DNA of 64,000 nucleotides from Nakamurella panacisegetis. GTDB lineage: Bacteria; Actinomycetota; Actinomycetes; Mycobacteriales; Nakamurellaceae. Where the stretch lies: positions 4,313,501 to 4,377,500 of the forward strand of contig NZ_LT629710.1 of NCBI RefSeq assembly GCF_900104535.1, written 5' to 3'. Below are positions 28,280 to 37,592 of this stretch, one piece after another; within the stretch, counting starts at the first letter, position 1, and every line of letters begins with the position of its first letter. Under the pieces are notes generated by a model. That model was not told where the DNA came from and made no database searches. It saw nothing but the letters and a program-made list of their open reading frames with translations. The position numbers and the translations under genes were made by a program.

Positions 28280-29194
28280 TCAGACGGACACCTGGGCGGC
28301 CGAGCTGGCCGGCGGGCGCCAGCGCAGGATGCGCTTCTCGAGCAGGGTGATCGCCAGCTCGGCGACCAGCGCGATCACGGCAACGACGACCATGCCGGCG
28401 AGGACGCCGTTCATGTCGAAGTTGTTCTGCGAGCTACGGATCAGCAAGCCCAGACCCTTGTCGGCGCCGAGGATCTCGCCGACGATCGCACCGATCATGG
28501 CGAAACCGAAACTGATGTGCAGGCTGGCCAGGATCCAGGTGAAGGCCGACGGGAGGACCACCTGGCGGGTCAGCTGCAGCCGGGACGCGCCCAGGATCCG
28601 GGCGTTGGAGACCAGATTCCGGTCCACCTCCCGGGTGCCCTGGAACGCGTTGAAGAAGACCCCGAAGAACACCAGCACCGCGGCCAGGATGACCTTGGAC
28701 TCGATCCCGAACCCGAAGGCGACCGTGAAGATCGATCCCAGGACGATGCGGGGGATGGAGTTGGCCACCTTGATGAACGGTGAGAGCAGATCGGCCAGGA
28801 AGCGGTTGCTCCCGAGCCCGATGCCCAGCACGACACCCAGCGCGACACCGATCAGAAAGCCGTACACCGCTTCCTGGAGGGTGATCGAGATCTGCTCGGC
28901 CAGCGATCCGTGGTCGGTGCCCTGGGTGATCCAACCGCGGAGCGTGGCCCACACCTGGCTCGGTTGACCCCAGAAGAACGGATCGACGTGGCCGCTGTTC
29001 ACGGCCCACTCCCAGGAGCCGAGCAGGACGGCCACCAGGCCCAGCCGCGCGATCATCATCCACACCCGCCGCCGAACGTTCTGTGCGCGCGCCGACCGCG
29101 CGGGCCGCTCGACTGATGCCGGCGGCGGCGAACCGGGCTCGTCCGAGGCGTCGTCCACCCGGCCGGTCCGGACGTCGTGTCCCGACCCGATCAT
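28280..29194 (-). CDS. ABC transporter permease (SsuC/TauC family)
   Basis: A 304-residue inner-membrane protein with a Pro/Arg-rich cytoplasmic N-terminus and about six helices (first at LGLVAVLLGSWEWAV). The EAA-type coupling loop GEILGADKGLGLLI lies near the C-terminus. The ATG at 29194 overlaps the stop of the ATPase gene upstream. It forms the channel of the NitT/TauT-type importer. A gap of 112 nt separates it from the binding-protein gene. Confidence 0.87.
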   Translation of the reverse strand: MIGSGHDVRTGRVDDASDEPGSPPPASVERPARSARAQNVRRRVWMMIARLGLVAVLLGSWEWAVNSGHVDPFFWGQPSQVWATLRGWITQGTDHGSLAEQISITLQEAVYGFLIGVALGVVLGIGLGSNRFLADLLSPFIKVANSIPRIVLGSIFTVAFGFGIESKVILAAVLVFFGVFFNAFQGTREVDRNLVSNARILGASRLQLTRQVVLPSAFTWILASLHISFGFAMIGAIVGEILGADKGLGLLIRSSQNNFDMNGVLAGMVVVAVIALVAELAITLLEKRILRWRPPASSAAQVSV

Positions 29195-30027
29195 GCGGTC
29201 ACCGCCGCGGTGGTCCGGGCGTAGGCCGTTTCGACCTCCGTGCGCAGCGCTTCCCAGATGTTCTCGTAGATCGCGATGAACTCCGGGTCGAAGCGGATCT
29301 CCTGCACCCTGCGGGGCCGGGGCAGGTTCACCGGGAACACGGCCTTGACCGTGCCCGGGCCGGCGGTCAGGACCACCACCTTGTCGGCCAACGCGATCGC
29401 CTCCTCCAGATCGTGGGTCACGAAGATGACGGCCGGCCTGGTCTGGTCCCACAGGCCGAGCAGTTCGTCGGACATGATCGACCGCGTCTGCACGTCGAGC
29501 GCCGAGAACGGTTCGTCCATCAACAGCACGCGCGGCTCGTTGATCAGGCTCTGGGCCAACGCCACCCGCTTGCGCATCCCGCCCGACAGCTGGTGTGGGT
29601 AGCGGTCCTCGAAGCCGGCCAGGCCGACCCGCCGCAGCCAGTCCCGGGCCAGCGTGTTGGCTTGACCGCCCGACTGGCCGCGGAATCTCGGACCGGCGGC
29701 GACGTTGTCCAGCACCGACTTCCAGGGGAACACCGCATCCTGCTGGAACATGAATCCCACTCCGGGGGTGATGCCGGAGACCTTTCGCCCGTCGACCTCG
29801 ACGGTGCCCGCCGAGGCCTTCTCCAATCCGGACACCAGGGTCAGGGTGGTCGATTTGCCACAACCGGTCGGTCCCACCACGGCACAGAACTCACCCGGTG
29901 CGATGGTCAGGTCGAAGTCCTGCAGCGCCGTGAAGATGCCGCCCTTGGGCGTGCGGAACCGCTTGGTCGCGCCCTTGATCTCGATGGCCGGAACTGTCCG
30001 GCCTGCGTTCGATGTCGTCATTGTCAC
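29191..30027 (-). CDS. ABC transporter ATP-binding protein (SsuB/TauB family)
   Basis: A 278-residue single ATPase with Walker A GPTGCGKST, signature LSGGMRKRVALA and Walker B VLLMDEPFSALD. I favour GTG at 30027, nine bases after AAGGAG; an ATG two codons later (30021) is the alternative. It is the first gene of the transporter operon (ATPase, permease, binding protein). It is transcribed away from the two-component system across a region of repeated octamers. Confidence 0.87.
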   Translation of the reverse strand: MTMTTSNAGRTVPAIEIKGATKRFRTPKGGIFTALQDFDLTIAPGEFCAVVGPTGCGKSTTLTLVSGLEKASAGTVEVDGRKVSGITPGVGFMFQQDAVFPWKSVLDNVAAGPRFRGQSGGQANTLARDWLRRVGLAGFEDRYPHQLSGGMRKRVALAQSLINEPRVLLMDEPFSALDVQTRSIMSDELLGLWDQTRPAVIFVTHDLEEAIALADKVVVLTAGPGTVKAVFPVNLPRPRRVQEIRFDPEFIAIYENIWEALRTEVETAYARTTAAVTA

Positions 30028-30093
30028 CGTCGGTTTCTCCTTCGTGGATCCGATTGGGTAGGACAATGGCGTGGTCGCCCGGCATGGGGAAGT

Positions 30094-30189
30094 TTCTGCG
30101 CCCTACTCGTCGTTTTGCTCGTTCGGAACGGAAATGACGCGTTCTGCTCGCCCATTTGCGCGTTTGTCGGACTTCTGCGCATTCTGCTC
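30094..30189. promoter_or_regulatory. array of six TTYTGCKC-like octamers in a divergent promoter region
   Basis: Copies begin at 30094 (TTCTGCGC), 30113 (TTTTGCTC), 30142 (TTCTGCTC), 30154 (ATTTGCGC), 30173 (TTCTGCGC) and 30182 (TTCTGCTC), all in the same orientation. Offsets are 19, 29, 12, 19 and 9 bp, mostly close to one, two or three helical turns. The array lies between the ABC operon and the sensor kinase gene, so it is a good candidate binding array for the response regulator encoded at 31863. Confidence 0.5.
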
Positions 30190-30291
30190 AGCCCCGCTTG
30201 GAGCCGATTGGCAACTGTGATTCACTTCGGGCGAACGGTGGCGCGGGCAGCATCCGCGCAGCGACGACGCACACTGACCGGAGGCCCGCCC

Positions 30292-31866
30292 ATGCGATCC
30301 ATCGCCTCCTGGATGCTCTGGTCGGTGGTCGGCGTCCTGGTCTTCACGGCCGTGATCGGCGGCGTCCTGGAGACGCGCCAGACCAGCGCCGCGCTCGATC
30401 GGGAGTACGAGCAGCAGGCCCGCGTCGCGGCCAGCGCGGTGGCCGACATCCCCGAGGTCCGGGCGGATTTGATCGCGCGTGACCCGGACCACCGTCTGCA
30501 GAGCCTCGCCGGGCGTCTGCAGCACGACGTCGGCGCCGCCTACGTGGTGATCACCGATGCCGCAGGCCGCAGGTACTCCCACCCCAACCCGGCCATGATC
30601 GGCCGGTACCTCGAGGAGCCGGTTCAGGTCCTGGACGGGCAGACCCACGTCGGAATCAACAACGGCAGTCTGGGCCGATCGGCGAACGGTAAGGCGCCGG
30701 TGTTCGCGCCGTCCGGTGAGGTGATCGGGCAGGTTTCGGTCGGCGTCCTGGAGACGACGGTCAGCGCCGCGTTGGCCTCACAGGTGGGCAGCATCGCAAC
30801 CTACCTCGCCATCGCGCTCGCGCTGGGGGTCACGCTTGCCCTGCTGCTGGCGCGGGCCATGAAACGGAAGACGTTCGGTCTGGAATTGAACGAGATCAGC
30901 TCGTTGCTGCAGGAGCGTGAGGCCATGCTCCACGGCGTCCGGGAGGGAGTGCTGGGGTTCGACGCCCGGGGCCGGGTGACCGTGCTCAACGACGAGGCCC
31001 GGCGCCTGTTGGGCCTGTCCACCCAGGTGATCGGCCGGCCACTCACGGCCGAGGTGCCCGCCGGGCGGCTGCGCGACGTCCTGACCGGCGAGGTGCGCGG
31101 CCCGGACCTGGTCGTGCTCACCGACGATTCGCTCCTGGTGGTCAACCACCGGGCCGTGGTCATCGCCGGCCGGCCGGCCGGCAGCGTGGTCACCCTGCGC
31201 GACCGCACCGAGATGGAAGGGCTGATCCGGGAACTGGACTCGGCGACCGGGTTGGCCAAGGCACTCCGCGCGCAGGAGCACGAGTTCGCCAACCGGCTCC
31301 ACGTGATCGGTGGCCTGCTCGACCTGCAGGAGTTCGCCGAAGCCCGGAGCTACGTCAACGGCGTCGTCGCGTCCGGCCACACGGGCACCGGGGAGGATCT
31401 CCGGGCCCGCATCTCACCGCCGATCATCGCCGCGCTGCTCCTGGCCAAGCAGACCATCGCCGCCGAGCGCGACATCAGCCTGACCATCGCCGAGCACTCA
31501 CGGCTGGACCTCCCGAGTGGCCCAACCGCCCAGAACGTGATGACGGTACTGGGCAACCTGATCGACAACGGGCTCGACGCCGTGGCCCAGCGGCCCGCGC
31601 CGCGGGCGGTCGAGGTGACGATCACCGATGACGAGGCTCTGACCATCGTGGTGCAGGACAACGGTCCTGGCATCGACGCTGTCCACCGGCAGAGCATCTT
31701 CGACGACGGCTTCAGCACCAAGGCCGCCCAGTCCGATCGGCGCCGCGGCATCGGCTTGGCTCTGGTCCGGCGGTTGGTGACCCGGGCCGGTGGCAGCATC
31801 GTGGTCAACACCGGGCCGGGCGCCCGCTTCGAGGTACACCTGCCGAAGGTCGGGGCCGACCGGTGA
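30292..31866 (+). CDS. sensor histidine kinase, CitA/DcuS family
   Basis: A 524-residue membrane kinase. TM1 is at about 8-26; an extracytoplasmic PAS/Cache-like domain follows (AYVVITDAAGRRYSHPNPAMIGRYLEEP is cut here: key part SHPNP...GRYLEEP). TM2 is near 170-190, then a cytoplasmic PAS, and a phospho-acceptor helix with His330 in QEHEFANRLHVIGG. The ATPase domain has NLIDNGLDA and DNGPGI. The family senses C4-dicarboxylates, citrate and similar acids outside the cell. The ATG has GGAGG seven bases upstream. The stop overlaps the response regulator GTG. Confidence 0.87.
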   Translation: MRSIASWMLWSVVGVLVFTAVIGGVLETRQTSAALDREYEQQARVAASAVADIPEVRADLIARDPDHRLQSLAGRLQHDVGAAYVVITDAAGRRYSHPNPAMIGRYLEEPVQVLDGQTHVGINNGSLGRSANGKAPVFAPSGEVIGQVSVGVLETTVSAALASQVGSIATYLAIALALGVTLALLLARAMKRKTFGLELNEISSLLQEREAMLHGVREGVLGFDARGRVTVLNDEARRLLGLSTQVIGRPLTAEVPAGRLRDVLTGEVRGPDLVVLTDDSLLVVNHRAVVIAGRPAGSVVTLRDRTEMEGLIRELDSATGLAKALRAQEHEFANRLHVIGGLLDLQEFAEARSYVNGVVASGHTGTGEDLRARISPPIIAALLLAKQTIAAERDISLTIAEHSRLDLPSGPTAQNVMTVLGNLIDNGLDAVAQRPAPRAVEVTITDDEALTIVVQDNGPGIDAVHRQSIFDDGFSTKAAQSDRRRGIGLALVRRLVTRAGGSIVVNTGPGARFEVHLPKVGADR

Positions 31867-32537
31867 TCCGGACCCTGGTCGTCGACGACGACTTCCAGGT
31901 CGCCCGGATCCACGCGGCCAGCGTGGAGCGAGTGCCCGGATTCACCTGCATCGGACAGGCTCACACCGCGGCCGAAGCGGCGGAGACCGTCACCGCGACC
32001 CGGCCGGACCTGATGATCCTGGACATCTATCTGCCGGACACGGACGGTCTCACCCTGCTCAGAGAGCTTGCCGCGCAGGGAGATGCGCCGGACACCATTG
32101 TCATCACGGCCGCCCGGGACCTGGCCACGGTCCGGTCCGCGATGAGCCTGGGGGCGGTGTACTACCTGGTCAAGCCGTTCGGATTCCCCGCGCTGGCCCA
32201 GCAGTTGCTGGCCTATCGGCGGTGGCACGAGCAGCTCACGTCGGAAGTCGGGGCGCAGGCCGACCAGGCGACGGTGGATTCGCTGTTCAATCTGCTCCGC
32301 CCGGCCGCAACCGGGCCGGCCGGCGACGATCTTCCCGTCACCATGGCGAAGGTCCTGCAGGCGGTCACGTCGAACGAGACACCGCTCGGCGCAACAGATG
32401 TGGCCCGTGCCCTCGGGATCAGCCGCCCCACCGCGCAGCGATACCTGTCGGAACTCGAGCGGCGCAAGCTCCTTCGGCTCGAACTGTCCTACGGAGCGGC
32501 CGGCCGGCCGGTCCATCGGTACCGGGCCGGGCCGTGA
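31863..32537 (+). CDS. response regulator, CitB/DcuR/DpiA family
   Basis: A 224-residue response regulator. The receiver domain has acidic pocket DDD at 8-10, phospho-acceptor Asp54 in LMILDIYLPD and Lys104 in LVKPFGF. The C-terminal helix-turn-helix (ATDVARALGISRPTAQRYL) is at about 180-200. It is paired with the overlapping CitA-like kinase gene. The neighbouring NitT/TauT-type transporter is the obvious target, by divergence and the octamer array, though this is inference. Confidence 0.87.
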   Translation: MIRTLVVDDDFQVARIHAASVERVPGFTCIGQAHTAAEAAETVTATRPDLMILDIYLPDTDGLTLLRELAAQGDAPDTIVITAARDLATVRSAMSLGAVYYLVKPFGFPALAQQLLAYRRWHEQLTSEVGAQADQATVDSLFNLLRPAATGPAGDDLPVTMAKVLQAVTSNETPLGATDVARALGISRPTAQRYLSELERRKLLRLELSYGAAGRPVHRYRAGP

Positions 32538-32545
32538 GAACGCCC

Positions 32546-32582
32546 GACGCTCGGCCGCCCTCGATGAGGACGGCCGAGCGTC
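32546..32582. terminator. 12-bp hairpin between convergent genes
   Basis: GACGCTCGGCCG (32546-32557) pairs with CGGCCGAGCGTC (32571-32582); inner bases CCTC/GAGG extend the stem after a mismatch. It lies 9 nt after the response-regulator stop and 7 nt before the end of the convergent glycosidase-like gene. Confidence 0.75.
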
Positions 32583-32588
32583 AGCGGC

Positions 32589-34619
32589 TCAGTTCCGGGC
32601 GATGGTGAACCCGCCGGGCAGGACCAGAGCGGTCGAGCCGGTGCGGGTCTGCACCAGAGCACCGTTGCGGTCGTAGGAGTTGACCGTCAACCGGTCCCGC
32701 GGACCGCCGACGGCGACCAACTCCCGCGAACGGGACACGCTGTTGAGCAACACCGTGCGGTGGCCGTCACCGGTCAACGACAAGGTGGAGACGACCGGCG
32801 TGACCAGGAGGGCATCGAGATTGCCGCTGCCACCACGGGTCCGCGCGGTCACCGTGGTCGCGGCGGCCGGTACCGGCGATCTCAGATCGACCGGGGTGAG
32901 CTCGGTCGGTGACGGGGCGTTGCCCTGGGCACCGGTCGCTCCGTATCGCACCTGCCCCAGCATCTGGCGACCGGCGGTGAAGGTCGAGACAGCCGTCGAG
33001 CCAGGTGTCAGTTCAGCCACCGGTTCGATGCGGCGTTCACCGGTCGCGGCCGGCAGCTGCCAGGTCGCGGTGCTTCCGCTTCCGACCGTGAGGTACGAAC
33101 CGCTCCAGGCGGATTCGCCCGTCCAGGTCGACGCCGGGACGACCACCGACGCGTTACCGGTCAGCTTCCCGGACTCCGCCTCGACCACGCGCTGTCCGTC
33201 CCGGGACCGGATCGATGCCGATGACCGGGCGACCGCGGCGATGTCGGGATTGGCGTCCAGCAGCTGCATGGTCAGCAGTCCGTGGATGGTGGACTCGGCG
33301 CCGCTGCCCTGGTTGACGGTGCCGGTGGCCGACACGCCGTCGTTCGTGACGCCGGTGGCCGGGTCGTAGACCGCTGTCCCGGCCGCGTTCTGTCCGAAGA
33401 ACCACCCGGCGGCGATGCCGGCCAGCGTCCGCAGCCCGGGGCGATCGGACGCGGTGGCCACCGCGAGCAGGCTCTCGACCCGTGCGTCAGCGCCGTAGGC
33501 GATCGTCGTGCCGTCGGTCGGTGTGGGCAGCAGACCGTTGACCGCACCGGTCGAGGTGAGCAGGTGAGGCGTGAACCCGGCGGCGTCGGCGATGGCCGGC
33601 TGCAGCAGTGATCGGTCGTGCAGAGTCACCGAGGCGGCGGCCAGACCAGCCGGCATCTGGGCCCCCCAGGCGTGCCAGTCCGAACGGGACAGCGCCCACG
33701 GCAACAAGGCTCGATAGGGCCAGCTGGTGGTGGTACCGGCCGACATCTTCGCCACTCCGACGCCCAGTTTCCGCAGCGCCGAGCGCGCCGTGTCGCCGGA
33801 TGTGCCGGGCGGGGTGGCCCGGGCGTACGCGGCGAGTCCGAGCATGGCCTCCGATGAAGCATCGGCGCCGTCGACGATCAGCCAGGCCGGGACCTTCACC
33901 CCGTGAATGACCTGGTACTGACCGTATTTGGACAGCACGTCGCGGTTCAGGGCACCGATTGCCAGGTCCATCCGCGACCGGAGGAAGGCGGCGAACTCCG
34001 GGTCGCTGTGCGCGAAGGCGGCATAGCCCTCGCCGAAGGCCCACAGGCTTCGGGCGAGCCAGTACGACGGGCCAGAATCCGACGGATTGGGCGTGTCGGT
34101 GGGAGTCGGGCTCGGATTGAGTTCCCCGTCCGGCTGCATCCAGAGCACACTGTCGCCGGCGTGGGCGCCGGTCAGCGTCTGCAGGTAGGCCAGGCCCCGG
34201 AGCTGCTGATAAGCCTGCTCGCGAGAGGCCTGGTCACCCGTGGCCCGCCACTGGCGCAGGTACACCACGGCCGCCCGGGAGATGTCGTCGCCGTCGTAGG
34301 CGCCCTGCCCCCAGTGGTTCGTCGCCGAGTCATACGCGCCGCCACCGACCCGCTCGAACGTGTTGCCCGGCCGGGGATCTGCGTACACCCAGACCACCCC
34401 GATCTGGGGCTCGGTCGACAGGTGGTAAGTGCTGTGGTCGGCCGTGTCCTTGACGGTCACCCGGTCGGTGAGGAAGTTCAGGTGCGACAGATTCGTCAAC
34501 GGCGCGGTCACCGTGGCCGGCGACGAGGCCTGGGCCGGCTCGAGGAGCCCGAGGGTCAACGTGGCAGCAAGACCGAGCGCACCGAGCCCGGAGCGAACCC
34601 GCCGGCCGCGGGTGGTCAT
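32589..34619 (-). CDS. secreted six-hairpin glycosidase-like protein with C-terminal beta domain
   Basis: A 676-residue exported protein. A signal peptide occupies about residues 1-31 (cleavage after AQA). An alpha/alpha-barrel-like region runs to about 470, rich in Trp/Tyr and with repeated helical hairpins (GQGAYDGDDISRAAVVYLRQ; SYWLARSLWAFGEGYAAF). A beta-rich domain like a carbohydrate-binding module covers about 480-670. I cannot assign a GH family. Overlap with the GH130 gene (ATGA) and a sugar ABC operon supports extracellular glycan processing. It is the last gene of the operon. Confidence 0.6.
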   Translation of the reverse strand: MTTRGRRVRSGLGALGLAATLTLGLLEPAQASSPATVTAPLTNLSHLNFLTDRVTVKDTADHSTYHLSTEPQIGVVWVYADPRPGNTFERVGGGAYDSATNHWGQGAYDGDDISRAAVVYLRQWRATGDQASREQAYQQLRGLAYLQTLTGAHAGDSVLWMQPDGELNPSPTPTDTPNPSDSGPSYWLARSLWAFGEGYAAFAHSDPEFAAFLRSRMDLAIGALNRDVLSKYGQYQVIHGVKVPAWLIVDGADASSEAMLGLAAYARATPPGTSGDTARSALRKLGVGVAKMSAGTTTSWPYRALLPWALSRSDWHAWGAQMPAGLAAASVTLHDRSLLQPAIADAAGFTPHLLTSTGAVNGLLPTPTDGTTIAYGADARVESLLAVATASDRPGLRTLAGIAAGWFFGQNAAGTAVYDPATGVTNDGVSATGTVNQGSGAESTIHGLLTMQLLDANPDIAAVARSSASIRSRDGQRVVEAESGKLTGNASVVVPASTWTGESAWSGSYLTVGSGSTATWQLPAATGERRIEPVAELTPGSTAVSTFTAGRQMLGQVRYGATGAQGNAPSPTELTPVDLRSPVPAAATTVTARTRGGSGNLDALLVTPVVSTLSLTGDGHRTVLLNSVSRSRELVAVGGPRDRLTVNSYDRNGALVQTRTGSTALVLPGGFTIARN

Positions 34620-35692
34620 TCGCTCGCCCCGACGCGTTCGAGGGTGGCGACGCCGATGCGGGAATCGGCCATGCCGTAGAACACGTACCGCTGGTCGCCG
34701 ATCATCTCGATCGCCGTTGGGAACACGACATTCGGCACGATGCCGCTCCTCTCCGCCTCGGTGGTCGGTTCAAGCAATGGCACCGCGGTGCGGGCCAGCA
34801 CCGTCGACGGGTCGTTGGCCGACAGGATCATCGCCCCGGCCGAGTAGTGCGCGCCCTTCTGCTGGTCCACGCCGGGCACGATGGTGCCGGACACCCCGTG
34901 GTGGATCAGCAACCAGCCCTCGGGTACCCGGATCGGCGGCGGGCCGGCCCCGATCTTCAGGTCCTCGAACGGGAATTCGGGCAGGGCCACCAACTTGTGC
35001 CCGCCCAGCCGGGTCAGCGCGGCCACGTCGTGCAGGGCGTCGGCCACCGGAACGTAGGAGATCCAGATACCGGGACGGTCATCGGCGAGCCCGGCCGGCA
35101 GGTGGTTGCCGGCTCCGGGGACGATCCAGTCCAGGTCCCACATCGGGCGGTGCAGCGCGGCGAAGCACAGGGCTCCGTCCGGGCCGGGAACCGGCTCCGG
35201 GAAGAACACCACGTCCTTGTTGGGCACCAGGTTCAGGTCCATGTCCAGGTCCTCCTGGTACCCGAAGTGCAGCGGGCCCAGTCGCTCCCACGTGTGCAGG
35301 TCGGTCGAGGTGGCCAACGCGGGCCGCGGGCCGAGCGGGCCGTAGGCGACATAAGTCATCACGAACCGGCCCAGACCGGGCAGGAAGGTGATTCTCGGGT
35401 CCTCGACCCCGGCGTGCAGCGGGCTGCGCTCCCACCCGGCGTCGGGCTCGAGCACAACACCCTGACGCTCCACGCCGACCGGCCGGCCGTCGACCACCGT
35501 GACGGTGGCCAGGCCGACCCGCGAGACGTTGCCGTCCGCGACCAGCCGGGGCAACAGGTACAGGGTCCCGTCGGGACCGCGACCACTGGCCGGATTGAGC
35601 ACACCCTCGGCCTCGTTGGGGTCCGCGGGATCGGGGATCATGACCGTCCCGGCCCGCGTGAGGGTGTAGGGCACCTCATGACTGATCTTCAT
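34616..35692 (-). CDS. GH130-family glycosidase/phosphorylase
   Basis: A 358-residue five-bladed propeller protein resembling GH130 enzymes, which phosphorolyse or hydrolyse beta-mannosides. The family signature GVEDPRITFLP and later EDLKIGAGPPPIR are visible. No signal peptide is present, so it acts in the cytoplasm on imported oligosaccharide. I give the ATG at 35692; a TTG at 35722, three bases after the permease stop and preceded by AAGGG, would add ten residues and is possible. Substrate (mannoside) is family-level inference. Confidence 0.78.
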   Translation of the reverse strand: MKISHEVPYTLTRAGTVMIPDPADPNEAEGVLNPASGRGPDGTLYLLPRLVADGNVSRVGLATVTVVDGRPVGVERQGVVLEPDAGWERSPLHAGVEDPRITFLPGLGRFVMTYVAYGPLGPRPALATSTDLHTWERLGPLHFGYQEDLDMDLNLVPNKDVVFFPEPVPGPDGALCFAALHRPMWDLDWIVPGAGNHLPAGLADDRPGIWISYVPVADALHDVAALTRLGGHKLVALPEFPFEDLKIGAGPPPIRVPEGWLLIHHGVSGTIVPGVDQQKGAHYSAGAMILSANDPSTVLARTAVPLLEPTTEAERSGIVPNVVFPTAIEMIGDQRYVFYGMADSRIGVATLERVGASE

Positions 35693-35725
35693 CTGGGGTT
35701 GGGCCTTCACGTGGTTGAACAAGAG

Positions 35726-36613
35726 TTATCCCTTCACACCGGATCCGAGATCGGTGGAGATGAATTTGCGTTGGAATGCAATGAACAGGGCAACGGCCGG
35801 CACGGCCAGCACCACCGCGCCGGCCAGGATGGCGCCGAACGGGTTGGCCGCACTGGAGGCGACGGTGGAGATGTAGTTGGCCAGCGAGACAGCCAACGGC
35901 TGCATGGACTGCTTCTTGGTGATCAGGAACGGCCACAGGAACTCGTTCCACGGGCCGATGAAGGTCAGCAGCACGGCCGTCAGCATGGCCGGGCGGACCA
36001 GGGGCAGAGCGATCGACCGCAGGATCCTGATCTCGTTCGCCCCGTCGATCCGGGCCGCATCGAACAGTTCGGTGGGCAACTGCAGGAAGTACTGGCGGAA
36101 GATGAAGACCGCGGTGGAGTTGATGGCGTACGGCAGGATCATCCCGAGATAGTTGTCGGCCAGGCCGTAGGTGCGGGCGATGAGGACGTACAACGGGATC
36201 ATCAACAGCTGGAACGGCACCATCTGCATGAGCAGCATGGCACCGAACACGAGTCCGCGCCCGCGGAAGTGCAACATGGCCAGGGCGTACCCGGTCATCA
36301 CCCCGAACACCATGGTGCACAACAGCACTCCCCCGGTGAAGATCCCCGAGTTGACCAGCGAGCGCCACAGGTTGATCGAGGCGTTGATCTGGGCGAAGTT
36401 GTTGAACGTGAGGTTGGACGGATTGGGAAATGCGCCGGCCACCGAGGTGTTGGGCGACTTCTGCAGGGAACCGACGATCATGTAGTAGAACGGGAACAGG
36501 AACGCGACCGCCCCGATGAGCAGGACGAGCATGGTCACGATGCGGCCGAGCCGCCCCCGCTTGCCCTTCGGGACGGCGGTGACCTCGACCGACTCGGTGA
36601 TCGCGGCGCTCAT
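35726..36613 (-). CDS. carbohydrate ABC transporter permease (MalG type)
   Basis: A 295-residue permease with six predicted helices (first: IVTMLVLLIGAVAFLFPFYY) and the EAA coupling loop DAARIDGANEIRILRSIALP. It pairs with the MalF-type permease encoded immediately upstream, whose stop overlaps this ATG. The importer has no ATPase gene here; in actinobacteria a shared MsiK-type ATPase elsewhere usually serves such systems. Confidence 0.88.
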   Translation of the reverse strand: MSAAITESVEVTAVPKGKRGRLGRIVTMLVLLIGAVAFLFPFYYMIVGSLQKSPNTSVAGAFPNPSNLTFNNFAQINASINLWRSLVNSGIFTGGVLLCTMVFGVMTGYALAMLHFRGRGLVFGAMLLMQMVPFQLLMIPLYVLIARTYGLADNYLGMILPYAINSTAVFIFRQYFLQLPTELFDAARIDGANEIRILRSIALPLVRPAMLTAVLLTFIGPWNEFLWPFLITKKQSMQPLAVSLANYISTVASSAANPFGAILAGAVVLAVPAVALFIAFQRKFISTDLGSGVKG

Positions 36614-37584
36614 CGGTTGTCTCCTTCGGTGAGTCGACGTCCGATCAGGGCGATCGCCAGGACGAGAATGACCAGCACGATCCCGATCGCCGACGCGACG
36701 TCGGGATTGCCCTGCTCGATGCCCTTCTGGTACATGAGCAACACCGGCGACGTGGACGCCTTGTCGGGGCCACCGCCCGAGGTCAGCAGGTAGGGCTCGG
36801 TGAACAGGTTGGCTCCGGTGACGATGGCGAGCAGGATGACCAGGCCGGTGGCCGGCCGCACTCCGGGAATCGTCACCGACGTGAACGACTTCCATTTCCC
36901 GGCGCCGTCGGTGGCCGCCGATTCGTACAGCTCCTTGGGCACGTTCTGCAGCGCCGCCAGGTACAGCAGGATGAAGAAGCCCAACTGCTTCCAGGTCACG
37001 AAGATGGCGATCGTCGGCATGGCCCAGAACGAGTTGACCAACCAGGACGGACTGGGCGCCAACGGCCCGAGGACCTTGTTGACGAGTCCGTCGGAGTTGA
37101 ACAGGAACAGCCACACACCGACCACCGCCACGCTCGCGGTCACGTACGGGACGTAGTACGAGACCCGGAAGAACGTCCGCCCCCGAATGGCCTGGTTCAA
37201 GGCGGCCGCCAGTCCGAGTGAAAGGACGACGGTCAGGGGCACGTTGATGATCAGGAACACACCGACGTGCGCGAACGACTGCAGAACGTCCGGGTCGGTC
37301 AGTGCGGTCTTGTAGTTGGCGAACCCGACGAAGGGGTGAGGGACGCTCACCCCGGGGGCGGTGAAGTAGTACTTGTGGAACGACATGTACACGGCGAACC
37401 CCAGGGGGAACGCGAAGATCGCCCCGATGAAGATCGCATACGGCGCGGTCAAGGCGATCCCGATCGGCTGGCGGCCAAATATCTTGGCCACCAACCGATC
37501 GTGACGAGCCTTCTCGCTCCGCTGCTCGACCTTCGGACTCTGTCGTCCGGGCTGGGCCGGTCGATCCAAGGAAGGCAGTGTCAT
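36610..37584 (-). CDS. carbohydrate ABC transporter permease (MalF/UgpA type)
   Basis: A 324-residue permease with a charged cytoplasmic N-terminus of about 45 residues, six helices (first at IGIALTAPYAIFIGAIFAFP) and the EAA loop ESAATDGAGKWKSFTSVTIP. It is the second cistron after the binding-protein gene (8-nt gap) and overlaps the MalG-type gene. Confidence 0.88.
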   Translation of the reverse strand: MTLPSLDRPAQPGRQSPKVEQRSEKARHDRLVAKIFGRQPIGIALTAPYAIFIGAIFAFPLGFAVYMSFHKYYFTAPGVSVPHPFVGFANYKTALTDPDVLQSFAHVGVFLIINVPLTVVLSLGLAAALNQAIRGRTFFRVSYYVPYVTASVAVVGVWLFLFNSDGLVNKVLGPLAPSPSWLVNSFWAMPTIAIFVTWKQLGFFILLYLAALQNVPKELYESAATDGAGKWKSFTSVTIPGVRPATGLVILLAIVTGANLFTEPYLLTSGGGPDKASTSPVLLMYQKGIEQGNPDVASAIGIVLVILVLAIALIGRRLTEGDNR

Positions 37585-37592
37585 GACGGGAC

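Noticed and set aside
29083-30291. A plus-strand frame extending the sensor kinase far upstream
   Set aside because: The upstream part is antisense to the ABC genes; the kinase has a clear ATG with GGAGG at 30292 followed by a transmembrane helix.
34847-36793. A 648-codon plus-strand frame opposite the GH130 and permease genes
   Set aside because: His/Gln/Gly-rich shadow translation, opposite genes with clear family motifs.
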